Shown here: positions 55,450-64,000 of the stretch, one piece after another | Layout: every line of letters starts with the position of its first letter | Position numbering within the stretch: position 1 is the first letter of the stretch | From: Montanilutibacter psychrotolerans | Lineage (GTDB): Bacteria; Pseudomonadota; Gammaproteobacteria; Xanthomonadales; Xanthomonadaceae | Direction of reading: 5' to 3' | NCBI RefSeq assembly: GCF_003719825.1 | Contig: NZ_RIBS01000004.1 | Coordinates: forward strand, 124,001-188,000 | DNA length: 64,000 nucleotides | Made by a program: the position numbers and the translations under genes | Notes under the pieces: model-generated | Told to the model about the DNA's origin: nothing | What the model saw: only the letters and a program-made list of their open reading frames with translations | Databases searched by the model: none

Positions 55450-56784
55450 CTATTCGCTGAGCTTGCGGATCAGCTTCTCCCAGTCCTCGCGCAGCTTTCC
55501 GTCGGCCTCCATCAGCGTGCGGATCTGCCGGCAGGCATGCAGCACGGTCGTGTGGTCGCGGCCGGCGAAGGCATCGCCGATCTCCGGCAGGCTGTGCTCG
55601 GTGAGTTCCTTGGTCAGCGCCATGGCCACCTGGCGCGGGCGCGCCAGCGAGCGCGTACGGCGCTTGGACAACAGATCCTTGATCTGGAGGCCGTAGTAGT
55701 CGGCGACCGTCTTCTGGATGTTCGGGATGCCGATGGCGTGCTGCTGGGCGCGCAGCAGGTCACGCAAGGTCTCCTGGGCGAACTCGGGCGTGATCGCCCG
55801 GCCGGTGAAGTTGGCGCGTGCGGTCAGCGTGTTGAGCGCGCCCTCGAGGTCGCGCACGTTGCTGCGCATCTTCTTGGCGAGCAGAAACGCGACTTCTTCG
55901 GGAATGTTGGCGCCGCGTTCCTTGGCCTTGGCCAGCACGATCTGCGCGCGGGTCTCGAAATCCGGCGGCTCGATCGCCACGCTCAGGCCCCAGGCCAGAC
56001 GGGACTTCAGGCGCGGTTCCAGGCCGTCGACCTCGCGCGGGTAACGATCGCAGGTCAGGATGATCTGCTGCTTGCCGTCGAACAGCGCGTTGAAGGTGTG
56101 GAAGAACTCCTCCTGCGTGCGGTCCTTGCCGGCGAAGAACTGGATGTCGTCGATCAGCAGCGCGTCGACCTGCTGGAACTGGCGCTTGAACTGGTCCATG
56201 GTCCGGTCCTGCAGCGCTTTCATCATCGCGCTGAAGAACTGGTCCGAGCGCAGGTACATCACCCGCGTGCCCGGATTGGCCGCCCGCATCGCATTGCCGG
56301 CGGCAAACATCAGGTGCGTCTTGCCCAGGCCGGTGCTCCCGTACAGCAGCAGCGGGTTGTGCGAGCGGTCACCGGGCTTCTGCGACGCCTGCAGCGCCGC
56401 GGCCCGGCCGAGCTGGTTGCTGCGGCCTTCGACGAAGTTCTCGAAGGTGTAATGGTTGTCGAGGTTGCCCTGGAACGGCTCGGCGTTTGCCGCGGCGGGC
56501 GCGGCGCGCGGGCGAGACGGTTCGCTGGCGGTGGCCGGCGGCGCGGCGCGCGGCAGGGAGCCGACCTCGAGGCTGACCTCGCTGCTGCCGGCGAAGTACG
56601 ACAGCAGCTCACGGATGCGGCCCAGGTAACGTTCGCGCACGTTCTCGACCACGAACGCGTTTGGCGCGTACAGCACGGTGACGTCGTCGCGATGGCTGGC
56701 CTGCAGTGGCTTGAGCCAGGTGTGGACGTCCTCCGCGGGGAACTCGGCTTCAAGGCGTTCGAGGCAGCGGGGCCAGGCGTCCAT
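55450..56784 (-). CDS. dnaA: Chromosomal replication initiator protein DnaA
   Basis: The 444-residue protein has N-terminal domain I ([29 protein letters not shown]), a variable Ala/Pro linker, and the AAA+ domain with Walker [15 protein letters not shown], Walker [24 protein letters not shown] and sensor [18 protein letters not shown]. The C-terminal DNA-binding domain carries the signature [14 protein letters not shown]. It opens the origin. The ATG at 56784 matches the family length; earlier in-frame starts would add a proline-rich stretch. DnaA-box-like 9-mers lie both upstream and downstream, allowing autoregulation. Confidence 0.97.
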   Translation of the reverse strand: MDAWPRCLERLEAEFPAEDVHTWLKPLQASHRDDVTVLYAPNAFVVENVRERYLGRIRELLSYFAGSSEVSLEVGSLPRAAPPATASEPSRPRAAPAAANAEPFQGNLDNHYTFENFVEGRSNQLGRAAALQASQKPGDRSHNPLLLYGSTGLGKTHLMFAAGNAMRAANPGTRVMYLRSDQFFSAMMKALQDRTMDQFKRQFQQVDALLIDDIQFFAGKDRTQEEFFHTFNALFDGKQQIILTCDRYPREVDGLEPRLKSRLAWGLSVAIEPPDFETRAQIVLAKAKERGANIPEEVAFLLAKKMRSNVRDLEGALNTLTARANFTGRAITPEFAQETLRDLLRAQQHAIGIPNIQKTVADYYGLQIKDLLSKRRTRSLARPRQVAMALTKELTEHSLPEIGDAFAGRDHTTVLHACRQIRTLMEADGKLREDWEKLIRKLSE

Positions 56785-57076
56785 CGTATTCACAAACTTC
56801 TCGGGTTCTGGCTGGCCGGGCGGCTGGGCGGGCAAAAAGGTGCCGGCCGCACGATGCACGCATCGCGGCAAAGCTGATTGGGGACGCGGCAGACTACCAC
56901 CGCCGAGAGGCGCGGAACAGGACTTGTCCACAGGTCTCTGTACAGGGTAGTCCACAGGCTCTGGCACGGGCATCGCCACGTCCGGCGAGGCTTTGCGCGA
57001 AAGATCCCCAGCTTCGAGCCACCGAGCGGTGGATAACTATGGGCGGCCGTCCCCGGGGGGGCGTGGACGGGGCGAC
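56785..57076. other. dnaA upstream region with three DnaA-box-like sites
   Basis: TTGTCCACA at 56924-56932, TAGTCCACA at 56948-56956 and GGTGGATAA at 57028-57036 (reverse TTATCCACC) each resemble the DnaA box TTATCCACA. They lie between dnaA and rpmH. They may regulate dnaA or form part of the origin; in Pseudomonas the origin is on this side. This region is not notably AT-rich. Confidence 0.5.
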
Positions 57077-57106
57077 TTGACCTGCCTGCCGTGAGGTCGC
57101 TAGACT
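57077..57106 (+). promoter_or_regulatory. Sigma-70-type promoter of rpmH-rnpA
   Basis: TTGACC at 57077-57082 and TAGACT at 57101-57106 are spaced 18 bases apart, 38 bases before the rpmH ATG. A strong promoter is expected for a ribosomal protein gene here. Confidence 0.65.
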
Positions 57107-57143
57107 CCGCGGTCTTTTCCGCCGTTCACGCAGAAGCCGAGCC

Positions 57144-57284
57144 ATGGCCACCAAGCGCACCTACCAGCCCAGCAACCTCAAGCGCAAGCGCGACCACGGC
57201 TTCCGTGCCCGCATGGCGACCGCCGACGGCCGCAAGATTCTTGCCCGTCGCCGCGCCAAGGGCCGCAAGCGTCTTTGCGCCTGA
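57144..57284 (+). CDS. rpmH: 50S ribosomal protein L34
   Basis: This 46-residue protein is too short for many gene finders but unmistakable: [20 protein letters not shown], then [23 protein letters not shown] and a final Cys-Ala. L34 is a very basic protein of the large subunit. It is the first gene on the right-hand side of the origin, before rnpA, preceded by a sigma-70-type promoter at 57077-57106. Stop at 57282-57284. Confidence 0.96.
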   Translation: MATKRTYQPSNLKRKRDHGFRARMATADGRKILARRRAKGRKRLCA

Positions 57285-57339
57285 GCGTTCGGCGACAGCC
57301 GGACCTCCAGTGGCCGTCCCTGACGGCCGCCAGCCGACA

Positions 57340-57861
57340 ATGTCATCGAACCGCTTCCCGCGCACCGCGCGGGTTCGCGCGCGTTCGGATTTCGACCGCA
57401 TCTTCAAGCATGGTCGGCGCGTAGCGCTGCCCGTGCTTGCGCTGCATTGGCAGGCCGATGACGCCGAGCCACGGATGGGCCTTGCGGTGTCACGCAAGGT
57501 CGATCCGCACGCGGTCGGCCGCAACCGCATCAAGCGCATTCTCCGCGACGAGTTCCGTCATCGCCGGGCCAACCTGGCCACCGGCGACTACGTGCTGGTC
57601 GCGCGCCCCGGCGCCGCCCGTTGCAGCGGCGACGAGCTGCGTGCCGCGCTGCAGTCGTTGCTAAAGCGTGCCGGCGCGCTGCGCCCCGACGGTTCGTCGC
57701 CATCGGGTGGCCCGCAGGCCGCCAGTGCGCACGCCCAAACACCCGGTTCCACGGCCTCGCCCGGTTCGACACCCGGTGACGCCGCGTTGCCGCTGTCGCC
57801 AGCGCCCGGCACAATGCCGCCCGCTGCTTGTCCGGCGGACCTTCCGCCCCAATCCCCCTGA
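57340..57861 (+). CDS. rnpA: Ribonuclease P protein component, with C-terminal extension
   Basis: The product from the ATG at 57340 has 173 residues. The RnpA core is [50 protein letters not shown] (the RNR signature) and [29 protein letters not shown], about 115 residues. A further 58 residues rich in Pro, Ser, Ala and Gly follow ([20 protein letters not shown] and on), not found in typical RnpA of about 120 residues. It assists the RNA subunit in maturing tRNA 5' ends. It follows rpmH by 55 bases; no yidD gene lies before yidC. Confidence 0.93.
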   Translation: MSSNRFPRTARVRARSDFDRIFKHGRRVALPVLALHWQADDAEPRMGLAVSRKVDPHAVGRNRIKRILRDEFRHRRANLATGDYVLVARPGAARCSGDELRAALQSLLKRAGALRPDGSSPSGGPQAASAHAQTPGSTASPGSTPGDAALPLSPAPGTMPPAACPADLPPQSP

Positions 57862-57902
57862 TCCTGCGCCGACCTCCCGCGTCGGCCGAGCCACTGCCGC
57901 CC

Positions 57903-59600
57903 ATGAACCAGACACGTGCCTTCCTGATCTTCGCCTGGCTGATGGTGGCGACCCTGCTGTGGATGGAATGGGGCAAGGAGAAGGTCGCGCCGCCGGCGAC
58001 TCCGACCGCTACCCAGCCCGTGCCGTCGGCCAGCACCGTCCCCGGCGCTCCGACCGCGAACATCCCCAAGGCGCCCGCCGCCAACGGCACCGCACCGACG
58101 GTCGCCACCGCAAGCGCCACGCCGGCCGGTCCGACCGCGGTGACCGTGGTCACCGACGTGCTGCGGGTCCGTCTCGACGGCGGCGTGCTGCACCAGGCCG
58201 ACCTGCTGAAGTATCCGAGCACCGCCGACGCCCGCAGCGCACCGGTTCGACTGCTCGCCGATGACCCGGCCAACTACTTCGTGGCACAGAGCGGTTGGAC
58301 CACGGCCGGCGGCCTGCCTGCGCCGACCCACGAGTCCGGCTTCGTGCTCGAGGGTGCGCCGCGCGAGTTCAAGCTGGCCACCGGCAGCAACACGCTGGTC
58401 GTGCCGTTCGTGTGGACCGGCAACAACGGCGTGACGATCCGCCGCAACTACACCTTCCACCGCGGTGGCTACGTGGTGACTGTCCGTGACGAGGTCGCCA
58501 ACAACGGCGCCGCGCCGTGGCAGGGCTTTGTCTATCGCCAGCTTGGCCGCGTGCCGCGCGCTCTCGTCAAGAAGGGCCCGATGAGCGCGGAGAGCTACAG
58601 CTTCCAGGGCGCGGCGTGGTTCAGCTCCGCCGACAAGTACGAGAAGCGCCCGTACGACGACTTCGTCGAAGATGGCACCCTCGACAAGCAGGTCACCGGC
58701 GGCTGGATCGCGATGGTGCAGCACCATTTCTTCGCCGCCTGGATCCCGGGCGCGAACGACGCCAGCACGTTCTCGGTGATCGCCACCCCGGTCACCGGCG
58801 GCAGCCAGTACCTGATCCGCGAAGTCGGTCCCGGCGTCAATATTGCGCCCGGCGCGACCGCCAGCACCGAGGCGCGCCTGTGGGTCGGGCCGAAGCTGGT
58901 CAAGCAGATCGAAGCGCAGAACGTGCCGGGTCTGGACCGCGCGGTCGACTTCAGCACGTGGTCGATCATGGCCGCCATCGCAAACGCGCTGTTCTGGCTG
59001 CTGGAGAAGATCCACGGCCTGGTCGGCAACTGGGGCTGGGCGATCGTCGGCCTGGTGGTCGTGATCAAGGCGCTGATGTACCCGCTGTCGGCCGCGCAGT
59101 ACAAGTCGATGGCGAAGATGCGCAAGTTCCAGCCGCGCATCGCCCAGCTCAAGGAGCGCTACGGCGAGGACAAGCAGAAGTTCCAGATGGCGATGATGGA
59201 GCTGTACAAGAAGGAGAAGATCAACCCGGTTGGCGGTTGCTTCCCGATCCTGCTGCAGATGCCGGTGTTCCTCGCGCTGTACTGGATGCTGTCCGAATCG
59301 GTCGAGCTGCGCCATGCGCCGTGGATCGGCTGGATCCAGGACCTGACCTCGCGCGATCCGTTCTTCGTGCTGCCGGTGATCAACATCGCGTTGATGTGGG
59401 CCACCCAGAAGCTCACGCCGACGCCGGGCATGGACCCGATGCAGAAGAAGATGATGCAGATGATGCCGCTGGTGTTCGGCGTGATGTTCGCGTTCTTCCC
59501 GGCCGGTCTGGTGCTGTACTGGATCACCAACTCCGGCCTGGGCCTGCTGCAGCAGTGGTGGATGACCCGCAAGTACGGCGAGGCGCCTGCCAAGGCGTGA
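57903..59600 (+). CDS. yidC: Membrane protein insertase YidC
   Basis: The 565-residue protein has an N-terminal helix ([24 protein letters not shown]), a Pro/Ala/Thr-rich linker, and a large periplasmic domain (about 80-330). The conserved five-helix insertase core follows: [87 protein letters not shown] Lys (IKALMY) occupies the place of the functional groove Arg of E. coli YidC (VRGIMY). It inserts and folds inner-membrane proteins with or without Sec. The ATG at 57903 begins the signal-anchor helix. A terminator follows at 59625. Confidence 0.96.
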   Translation: MNQTRAFLIFAWLMVATLLWMEWGKEKVAPPATPTATQPVPSASTVPGAPTANIPKAPAANGTAPTVATASATPAGPTAVTVVTDVLRVRLDGGVLHQADLLKYPSTADARSAPVRLLADDPANYFVAQSGWTTAGGLPAPTHESGFVLEGAPREFKLATGSNTLVVPFVWTGNNGVTIRRNYTFHRGGYVVTVRDEVANNGAAPWQGFVYRQLGRVPRALVKKGPMSAESYSFQGAAWFSSADKYEKRPYDDFVEDGTLDKQVTGGWIAMVQHHFFAAWIPGANDASTFSVIATPVTGGSQYLIREVGPGVNIAPGATASTEARLWVGPKLVKQIEAQNVPGLDRAVDFSTWSIMAAIANALFWLLEKIHGLVGNWGWAIVGLVVVIKALMYPLSAAQYKSMAKMRKFQPRIAQLKERYGEDKQKFQMAMMELYKKEKINPVGGCFPILLQMPVFLALYWMLSESVELRHAPWIGWIQDLTSRDPFFVLPVINIALMWATQKLTPTPGMDPMQKKMMQMMPLVFGVMFAFFPAGLVLYWITNSGLGLLQQWWMTRKYGEAPAKA

Positions 59601-59624
59601 TGCACCCCGCGTCGTAACCCGTCC

Positions 59625-59646
59625 AGGCCCGCCGAAAGGCGGGCTT
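59625..59646 (+). terminator. Intrinsic terminator after yidC
   Basis: GCCCGCC-GAAA-GGCGGGC forms a perfect 7-bp stem with a GNRA-type loop, extended by flanking AG/TT pairs and followed by TTGGCGTTT. It lies 24 bases past the yidC stop. Confidence 0.65.
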
Positions 59647-59713
59647 GGCGTTTGAGGCGCGGGCATTCCGCGCTGCGACGGCAACCCCATCCCGTTCTGC
59701 CACCATTGCCGCC

Positions 59714-61066
59714 ATGACCGAACCCGCCCGCGACACCATCGTTGCCGTCGCCACCGCCCCGGGGGCCGGAGGCGTCGGCATCGTGCGCCTGTCCGGTGCC
59801 GGCGCCAGCGCGATCGCGCGGACTCTGGCCGGCCGGGCGCTGCGCCCGCGCCACGCGCACCACGTGCGCTTCCGCGATGCGCGCGGCGAGGTGCTCGACG
59901 ACGGCATCGCGCTGTACTTCCAGGGCCCCGCCAGCTACACCGGCGAGGACGTCGTGGAATTGCAGGCGCACGGCAGTCCCGCGGTGCTGCAGGAACTGCT
60001 GCTGCGTTGCTGCGAGCTGGGGGCGCGGCGGGCGCGTCCGGGTGAATTCAGCGAACGCGCGTTCCTCGAAGGCCGCCTTGACCTCGCCCAGGCCGAGGCC
60101 GTGGCCGATCTCATCGCCGCGGCCGATGCGCGCGCCGCCCGCGCGGCGCGCCGGGCACTCGATGGCGAGTTCTCGCGGCGCGTCGACGCGATCGCCGACG
60201 AGCTGCTCGCGATCCGCGTGCACGTCGAAGCGGCGATCGATTTTGCCGACGAGCCGCTGGACACGCTTGGCGGCGCCGGCCTGGGCAAGCGCTTCGATGC
60301 CCTGGCTTTGGCGCTGGCGGCGCTGCTGCGGGCCGCCGAACGCGGCCGACGCCTGCGCGACGGCCTGCACGCGGTGATCGTCGGCCCGCCCAATGCCGGC
60401 AAGAGCTCGTTGCTGAACGCGCTGGCCGGGAGCGACCGGGCGATCGTCACCGACATCGCCGGCACCACGCGCGACCTGCTGCAGGAAACGATCCGCATCG
60501 ACGGGGTCGAACTGACCCTGGTCGATACCGCCGGCCTGCGCGACGGGGGCGACGCCATCGAACGCGAGGGCATGCGCCGCGCCCGCGCCGAACTGTCGCG
60601 CGCCGACCTCGCGATCGCCGTGATCGACGCCCGGGACCCCGAGGCCGGCCACGCCGCGGTCGCCGACGCCATCGCCGGGGTCGCCTCGGTTCTGTGGCTG
60701 CACAACAAGTCCGATCTGCTGGCGTCGGGACCGGCGTTCGACCCCGGCACGGACGAGGTGCTGCACGTGTCGGCGCGCACCGGCGCCGGCCTCGACGCGC
60801 TGCATCGGCGCCTGCGCGGGCTGGCTCAGGGCGAGGGCGAGGACGCGGGAGAAGGCGCATTCACCGCCCGGGCGCGCCACGTCGACGCCCTGTTGCGGGC
60901 GCAGGCGCACCTGGTCGAGGCCCGCGGGCAGCTGGACCACGAGATCCTGGACCTGGCGGCCGAATCACTGCGCCTGGGCCACGACGAGCTCGGGGCGATC
61001 ACCGGCCGGGTCCGGCCCGACGACCTGCTGGGGCACATCTTTTCGAGCTTCTGCATCGGAAAATAG
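59714..61066 (+). CDS. mnmE: tRNA uridine-5-carboxymethylaminomethyl modification GTPase MnmE
   Basis: The 450-residue protein has an N-terminal tetrahydrofolate-binding domain ([42 protein letters not shown]) and a helical domain. The embedded G domain shows G1 [11 protein letters not shown]2 IAGTTRD, G3 DTAGLRD and G4 NKSD. The C-terminal FCIGK tail carries the catalytic Cys. With MnmG it modifies wobble uridines of tRNA. The ATG at 59714 fits the family; an upstream start adds 23 unrelated residues. It is the last gene of the conserved origin cluster on this side. Confidence 0.97.
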   Translation: MTEPARDTIVAVATAPGAGGVGIVRLSGAGASAIARTLAGRALRPRHAHHVRFRDARGEVLDDGIALYFQGPASYTGEDVVELQAHGSPAVLQELLLRCCELGARRARPGEFSERAFLEGRLDLAQAEAVADLIAAADARAARAARRALDGEFSRRVDAIADELLAIRVHVEAAIDFADEPLDTLGGAGLGKRFDALALALAALLRAAERGRRLRDGLHAVIVGPPNAGKSSLLNALAGSDRAIVTDIAGTTRDLLQETIRIDGVELTLVDTAGLRDGGDAIEREGMRRARAELSRADLAIAVIDARDPEAGHAAVADAIAGVASVLWLHNKSDLLASGPAFDPGTDEVLHVSARTGAGLDALHRRLRGLAQGEGEDAGEGAFTARARHVDALLRAQAHLVEARGQLDHEILDLAAESLRLGHDELGAITGRVRPDDLLGHIFSSFCIGK

Positions 61067-61140
61067 GCGCCCGCGGGGGTAGAACGGCAGACGCGCATCC
61101 CGTAACGTGCTCCGGCGGCCGCCGTCGATGCCGTTCATGC

Positions 61141-61170
61141 TTGACAAACGCAGCGCTCTAGCGCGTCCTA
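61141..61170 (+). promoter_or_regulatory. Possible promoter of the TonB-domain lipoprotein gene
   Basis: A perfect TTGACA lies at 61141-61146. The best -10 at 18 bases is the weak GTCCTA (61165-61170). GGGGAG before the ATG at 61213 gives a good ribosome site. Only the -35 is convincing. Confidence 0.4.
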
Positions 61171-61212
61171 ACCATGTGCGCCGCGCTGGCGTACTTCAGG
61201 GGAGCTTTGCCA

Positions 61213-62247
61213 ATGATTGTGAACACACAGCGCCGGCCTGTCAGCCGGCTTGCCAACCTCACTCGGTTGACCGCGCTGCTGGCCCTGGGCCTGGCCGTGG
61301 CAGCCTGCAACAAGGAACCGGCCGCACCTGGCCCGGCCACCACGCCTACGACCGACGCCGCGGCACCCGCGGTCACGGCGCAGACGGCGGTGTCCGACAA
61401 GGTTTCCGCCATGGACGTCGAGCAGCTGCGCGAAGCCGCTCGCAAGGCCTACGCCGAAAACCGCCTGTACGCGCCGGCCGAGGACAACGCGGTCGAGTAC
61501 TACCTCGCGCTTCGTGACAAGCAGCCTGGCGACGCCGCGGCGTCCAGCGCACTGACCGACCTGTTGCCGATGACGGTGATCGCGATCGAGCAGAGCATCA
61601 CGCGCGAGGACTTCGCAGAAGCCCAGCGCTTGTCCGCGTTGCTGGAGAAGACCGACCCGAACCACCCGGCGCTGGCCCGCCTCAAGAGCACCATCACCAC
61701 CCAGCAGACCGCGGCCGTGAAGCGCGCCGAAGAGCAGGTGCTGACCGCCGAAGAGCAGGCCAAGAAGCAGATCGAGCTCGAGAAGCAGCGTCTGGAAGAT
61801 CAGAAGAAGCAGCAGGAGCAAGCCGCTCGCGCGCTTGCGACGCAGCAGGCTGCCGACGCCCGCGCCGCCGAAACGCGTGCCACCGAACAGCGCGCCGCCG
61901 ACGCCCGCGCCGCCGAACAGCGTGCCGCCGACGCCCGCGCTGCGGAGCAGCGTGCCGCCCGGCAGCGCGCAACGGCGTCCGCCCCGGCTGCGCAGGAACT
62001 GCGTGCGCTGTCGACGCCGGCGCCGCGCTACCCGCCGGAAGCGTTGCGCGCAGCGCAGCGTGGCGAGGTGCAGGTCGAGTTCACCGTCGGCACCGACGGC
62101 TCGGTGACTTCGGCACGCGTGGTGCGTTCCAACCCGGCCCGCATCTTCGATCGCGAAGCGGTCAATGCAGTCCGCAAGTGGCGCTTCCAGCCGGTGGCTT
62201 CGCCGGTGACGACGCGTCGCACGATCGGCTTCGATCCGGGTCAGTAA
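61213..62247 (+). CDS. Lipoprotein with coiled coil and C-terminal TonB-type domain
   Basis: The 344-residue product has a lipobox AVAACNKEP (Cys near residue 33). A helical region of about 110 residues with TPR-like features follows (MTVIAIEQSITREDFAEAQRLSALLEKTDPNHPALARL). Next is a long Ala/Glu/Gln/Arg coiled coil (EEQVLTAEEQAKKQIELEKQ) containing tandem ten-residue AADARAAEQR repeats. The C-terminal TonB domain has RYPPEALRAAQRGEVQVEFTVGTDGSVTSARVVRSNP and AVNAVRKWRFQPVASPV. The layout resembles TolA/TonB, but the anchor is a lipid rather than a transmembrane helix. Its partner is unknown; a terminator follows. Confidence 0.85.
   Translation: MIVNTQRRPVSRLANLTRLTALLALGLAVAACNKEPAAPGPATTPTTDAAAPAVTAQTAVSDKVSAMDVEQLREAARKAYAENRLYAPAEDNAVEYYLALRDKQPGDAAASSALTDLLPMTVIAIEQSITREDFAEAQRLSALLEKTDPNHPALARLKSTITTQQTAAVKRAEEQVLTAEEQAKKQIELEKQRLEDQKKQQEQAARALATQQAADARAAETRATEQRAADARAAEQRAADARAAEQRAARQRATASAPAAQELRALSTPAPRYPPEALRAAQRGEVQVEFTVGTDGSVTSARVVRSNPARIFDREAVNAVRKWRFQPVASPVTTRRTIGFDPGQ
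61891..61950 (+). repeat. 30-bp tandem repeats encoding AADARAAEQR units
   Basis: Two near-identical 30-base units (61891-61920 and 61921-61950, four differences) encode R-AADARAAEQ each. A third diverged copy lies upstream at 61849-61875, and a short remnant lies downstream. The repeats extend a coiled coil. Confidence 0.8.
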
Positions 62248-62291
62248 GCCCGCCTCCGCCAACGCTGCAGCAACAGGCAGCGGCATCAACG

Positions 62292-62316
62292 AGAAGCCCG
62301 GCCTGGCCGGGCTTCT
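62292..62316 (+). terminator. Intrinsic terminator after the TonB-domain lipoprotein gene
   Basis: AGAAGCCCGGC pairs perfectly with GCCGGGCTTCT around a CTG loop (11-bp stem), 44 bases past the stop, followed by TGCTGTCTG. The rest of the gap to 62569 shows nothing recognisable. Confidence 0.75.
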
Positions 62317-62569
62317 TGCTGTCTGCCTGACGCATCCGGTTGCCACGCCGTGCGTGTGTCGTTCCTGGTCCGACGCTGCGCAGGCACGACGCACGGCCGG
62401 CAAGCCCGATGGCAGAGCGCGCTCTGCTATGACAACCGCGCCGTGCCGCACGGGCCCGCGATTCCGGGTGCCGGTCTGCGTTGAACGACTACGGCCGGGC
62501 GACGACAAACAAGTGAACACAAACGGGCGACACGTGCCGGCCGTCCATCACGTCACGCCGTGTTGCGGG

Positions 62570-62899
62570 CTATCCCGCGTCTGCGCTCACCGCGCGTCGT
62601 CGGCCGGCGCGCGATAGATGCCGGCGCACGCGCAGGGTCAGTTGTTCGCGTGCCATGGCCAGCATCAGCAGCGGCGCGGCCGGGTCCGCCGCCTCCATCG
62701 CACGCTTGGCGGCGGAGATCGCCTCGCTCGCCGCCGCTGCGCCCTCGTCATCGAGCAGCGATCGCAGCGCACGCGAATGCTGGTCCAGACGTCGCGAGAA
62801 TCCGGGGTTCACTCCGTGTCCGGCGCGCCGTATGACCTGGACCATGGTGGCTTCGGTGCGCACCAGTTCGTTGCGAAGCTGCTCGTTATGGAGAGTCAT
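62570..62899 (-). CDS. Small hypothetical protein
   Basis: The 109-residue product from the ATG at 62899 begins MTLHNEQLRNELVRTEATMVQVIRRAG. It is predicted helical and soluble with a basic end (RVRRHLSRAGRRR). It has an acidic-helical middle (LRSLLDDEGAAAASEAISAAKRAMEAAD). I recognise no family. The frame has normal G/C third-position bias and no good overlapping rival. It is a plausible but unproven gene, isolated between the lipoprotein and response-regulator genes. Confidence 0.5.
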   Translation of the reverse strand: MTLHNEQLRNELVRTEATMVQVIRRAGHGVNPGFSRRLDQHSRALRSLLDDEGAAAASEAISAAKRAMEAADPAAPLLMLAMAREQLTLRVRRHLSRAGRRRAVSADAG

Positions 62900-63244
62900 G
62901 CGAAGAGTGTGGCCCGTGTCTGTCGCAGTGGCTGCGAAAGGCCCGCATCTTGACGACGCCAATGTTATTGACCGGTGCACGCGGTGCTACGCAATCGTTA
63001 CAGCGGCTGGCCGTCGACGCTGGCGTTCGCGATGCGTGACGTCGCGCCATGTCCACACGCATCGCGCAGCGGCGCTCTGCTGGAACGTGCGCCGTGCGCC
63101 GACAACACGGATGGCGCTGTTCGATGTTCGATGGACAACGTCCACCCCAAGCCGACCGCGCCCGCGACGGCGTCGAATGATTGTGCTGCGCGCTGGCATC
63201 GGCATCGGTAGCGTGTCCGGACGCCGCGACGAGAACGATCTCGC
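62900..63244. other. Non-coding gap of about 345 bases
   Basis: No supported gene, repeat or terminator seen. TTGACG at 62950-62955 lacks a -10 at a proper distance. The frames open on either strand resemble shadow frames. Confidence 0.4.
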
Positions 63245-63892
63245 TCAGATCACCCGCAACGTGATCGCCTTGAGCACAGCGCGCGTGCGATCGCGCGTGT
63301 CGAGCTTCTCGAGGATCACCGACACGTAGTTCTTGACCGTGCCCTCGGCCAGGAACATCGCGCGTGCGATCTCCTTGTTGGAGTAGCCGCCCGCCATCAG
63401 CCGCAGGATCGCCACTTCCTTGTCGCTGAAGCGTTCCCGTGGCGGGTCCTCGGTGTGGTAGCGGTAGCGCGCGCGCACCGCGTCGGTGCTGACCGGCTGC
63501 AGCAGCGTGCCACCGTCGGCGACGTGCACGATCGCCGCACGCAGGTCTTCCGGCGCGGCGTCCTTGAGCAGAAAGCCCTGCGCACCGGCTTCGGTCGCGC
63601 GCAGGAGGAGTTCGCTGTCGTCAAAGGTGGTGAGCAGCAACACCGGGGTGGTGTCGCCGCGGTCGCGCAGCCGTTGCAGCGCGTCGATGCCGTCGATGCC
63701 CGGCATGCGGATGTCGCTGAGCACCACGTCGACGGGTTGCCCGGCCAGTTGCGTCAGCAGCGCTTCGCCGTCGTCGGCCTCGAAGGCGATCGCGATGCCC
63801 TGGCGTTCGAGCAATGCGCGCAGGCCGGCGCGAACCAGGCCCTGGTCGTCGGCCAGCGCAATCCGGATTGGCGTCGCGCGCGGCGCGGTCAT
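63245..63892 (-). CDS. NarL/FixJ-type response regulator (LuxR HTH), DesR-like
   Basis: The 215-residue protein has a receiver domain (IALADDQGLVRAGLRALLE, phospho-acceptor Asp in VLSDIRMPGIDG, Thr in LLLTTFDD, Lys in FLLKDAAPEDL). It has a C-terminal LuxR HTH (FSDKEVAILRLMAGGYSNKEIARAMFLAEGTVKNYVSVILEKLDTRDR). It regulates transcription as a phosphorylated dimer. Its ATG overlaps the stop of the upstream kinase by four bases (ATGA), a two-component operon. DesR/LiaR relatives answer membrane or envelope stress; the target here is unknown. Confidence 0.94.
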   Translation of the reverse strand: MTAPRATPIRIALADDQGLVRAGLRALLERQGIAIAFEADDGEALLTQLAGQPVDVVLSDIRMPGIDGIDALQRLRDRGDTTPVLLLTTFDDSELLLRATEAGAQGFLLKDAAPEDLRAAIVHVADGGTLLQPVSTDAVRARYRYHTEDPPRERFSDKEVAILRLMAGGYSNKEIARAMFLAEGTVKNYVSVILEKLDTRDRTRAVLKAITLRVI

Positions 63893-64000
63893 GCCGGGAG
63901 CCTCGCGTCGATCCGCATCGATCCCTTGGCGGTCAGCGTGAACGCCACCGTGCCGCCGGCGCCTTCAATGCGTTCGCGCATGCCCGTCAGCCCGTTGCCT
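63889..64000 (-). CDS. Sensor histidine kinase, DesK/NarX type (partial, C-terminal end)
   Basis: Only the last 36 residues are in the window: GNGLTGMRERIEGAGG, then TVAFTLTAKGSMRIDARLPA and a stop overlapping the response-regulator ATG. GNGLTGMRERI is the G-box end of the HATPase of HisKA_3 kinases. The gene continues beyond base 64000. It should phosphorylate the LuxR-type regulator encoded next. Confidence 0.85.
   Translation of the reverse strand, partial: GNGLTGMRERIEGAGGTVAFTLTAKGSMRIDARLPA

Noticed and set aside
62618-63329. Plus-strand frames overlapping the small hypothetical and the response-regulator tail
   Set aside because: They overlap a better minus-strand gene and have no start context or domain.

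Overview
The window is a GC-rich chromosomal segment from a gammaproteobacterium of the Xanthomonadaceae (Lysobacter/Luteimonas/Xanthomonas-like). The main reasons are the origin gene order gyrB-recF-dnaN-dnaA / rpmH-rnpA-yidC-mnmE, the tonB-exbB-exbD-exbD locus close to pdxJ, and the very strong G/C third-position bias. No rRNA, tRNA, CRISPR array or insertion sequence was recognised.

Layout. 1-18.2 kb: end of a DEAD/DEAH helicase, a DUF938 methyltransferase, a COG2509 flavoprotein, a serine hydrolase, a GAF-GAF-GGDEF-EAL protein, a fused indolepyruvate ferredoxin oxidoreductase, a secreted TPR-like protein, a RocR/RocS-like c-di-GMP signalling pair and rlmI. 18.4-34.7 kb: rhomboid protease, tatD with a membrane protein, an RND efflux adaptor/pump pair, two ABC-2 exporters (yadGH-like and NatAB-like), a ferredoxin-NADP reductase, a TAP-like hydrolase, fbp and a 2OG-Fe(II) oxygenase. 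34.8-43.5 kb: an Rcp1-like response regulator with its PAS kinase, an SLC13-type carrier, an HTH-PIN toxin-antitoxin module that looks acquired, a radical SAM protein, cardiolipin synthase and pdxJ. 43.5-50.2 kb: the Ton energy-transduction region (three ExbD-type proteins, ExbB, TonB and a periplasmic TPR protein), then an M48 protease and a CPBP protease. 50.2-61.1 kb: the origin region. 61.2-64 kb: a lipoprotein with a TonB-type C-terminus, a small hypothetical, and a LuxR-type regulator with the end of its kinase.

Replication and segregation. Genes left of the dnaA upstream region (dnaA, dnaN, recF, gyrB and on through the Ton locus) lie on the minus strand, and rpmH-rnpA-yidC-mnmE on the plus strand. 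Transcription therefore runs outward from the origin. DnaA-box-like 9-mers occur on both sides of dnaA: two in the AT-rich dnaA-dnaN gap and three between dnaA and rpmH. Three exact copies of the ParB-binding palindrome TGTTCCACGTGGAACA lie within 1.2 kb in and around recF, two of them inside the coding sequence; this is the strongest non-gene signal in the window.

Regulatory observations. Several genes (tatD, rlmI, the radical SAM gene, perhaps the SLC13 gene) have a TAnnnT-like -10 hexamer exactly six bases before the ATG, which predicts leaderless mRNAs. tatD also carries a perfect 12+12 bp inverted repeat over its -35 region. The HTH-PIN module has a 13-bp direct repeat over its promoter. 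The gap between the second and third exbD genes holds a diverged tandem duplication of about 97 bp at 119-bp spacing and a strong terminator.
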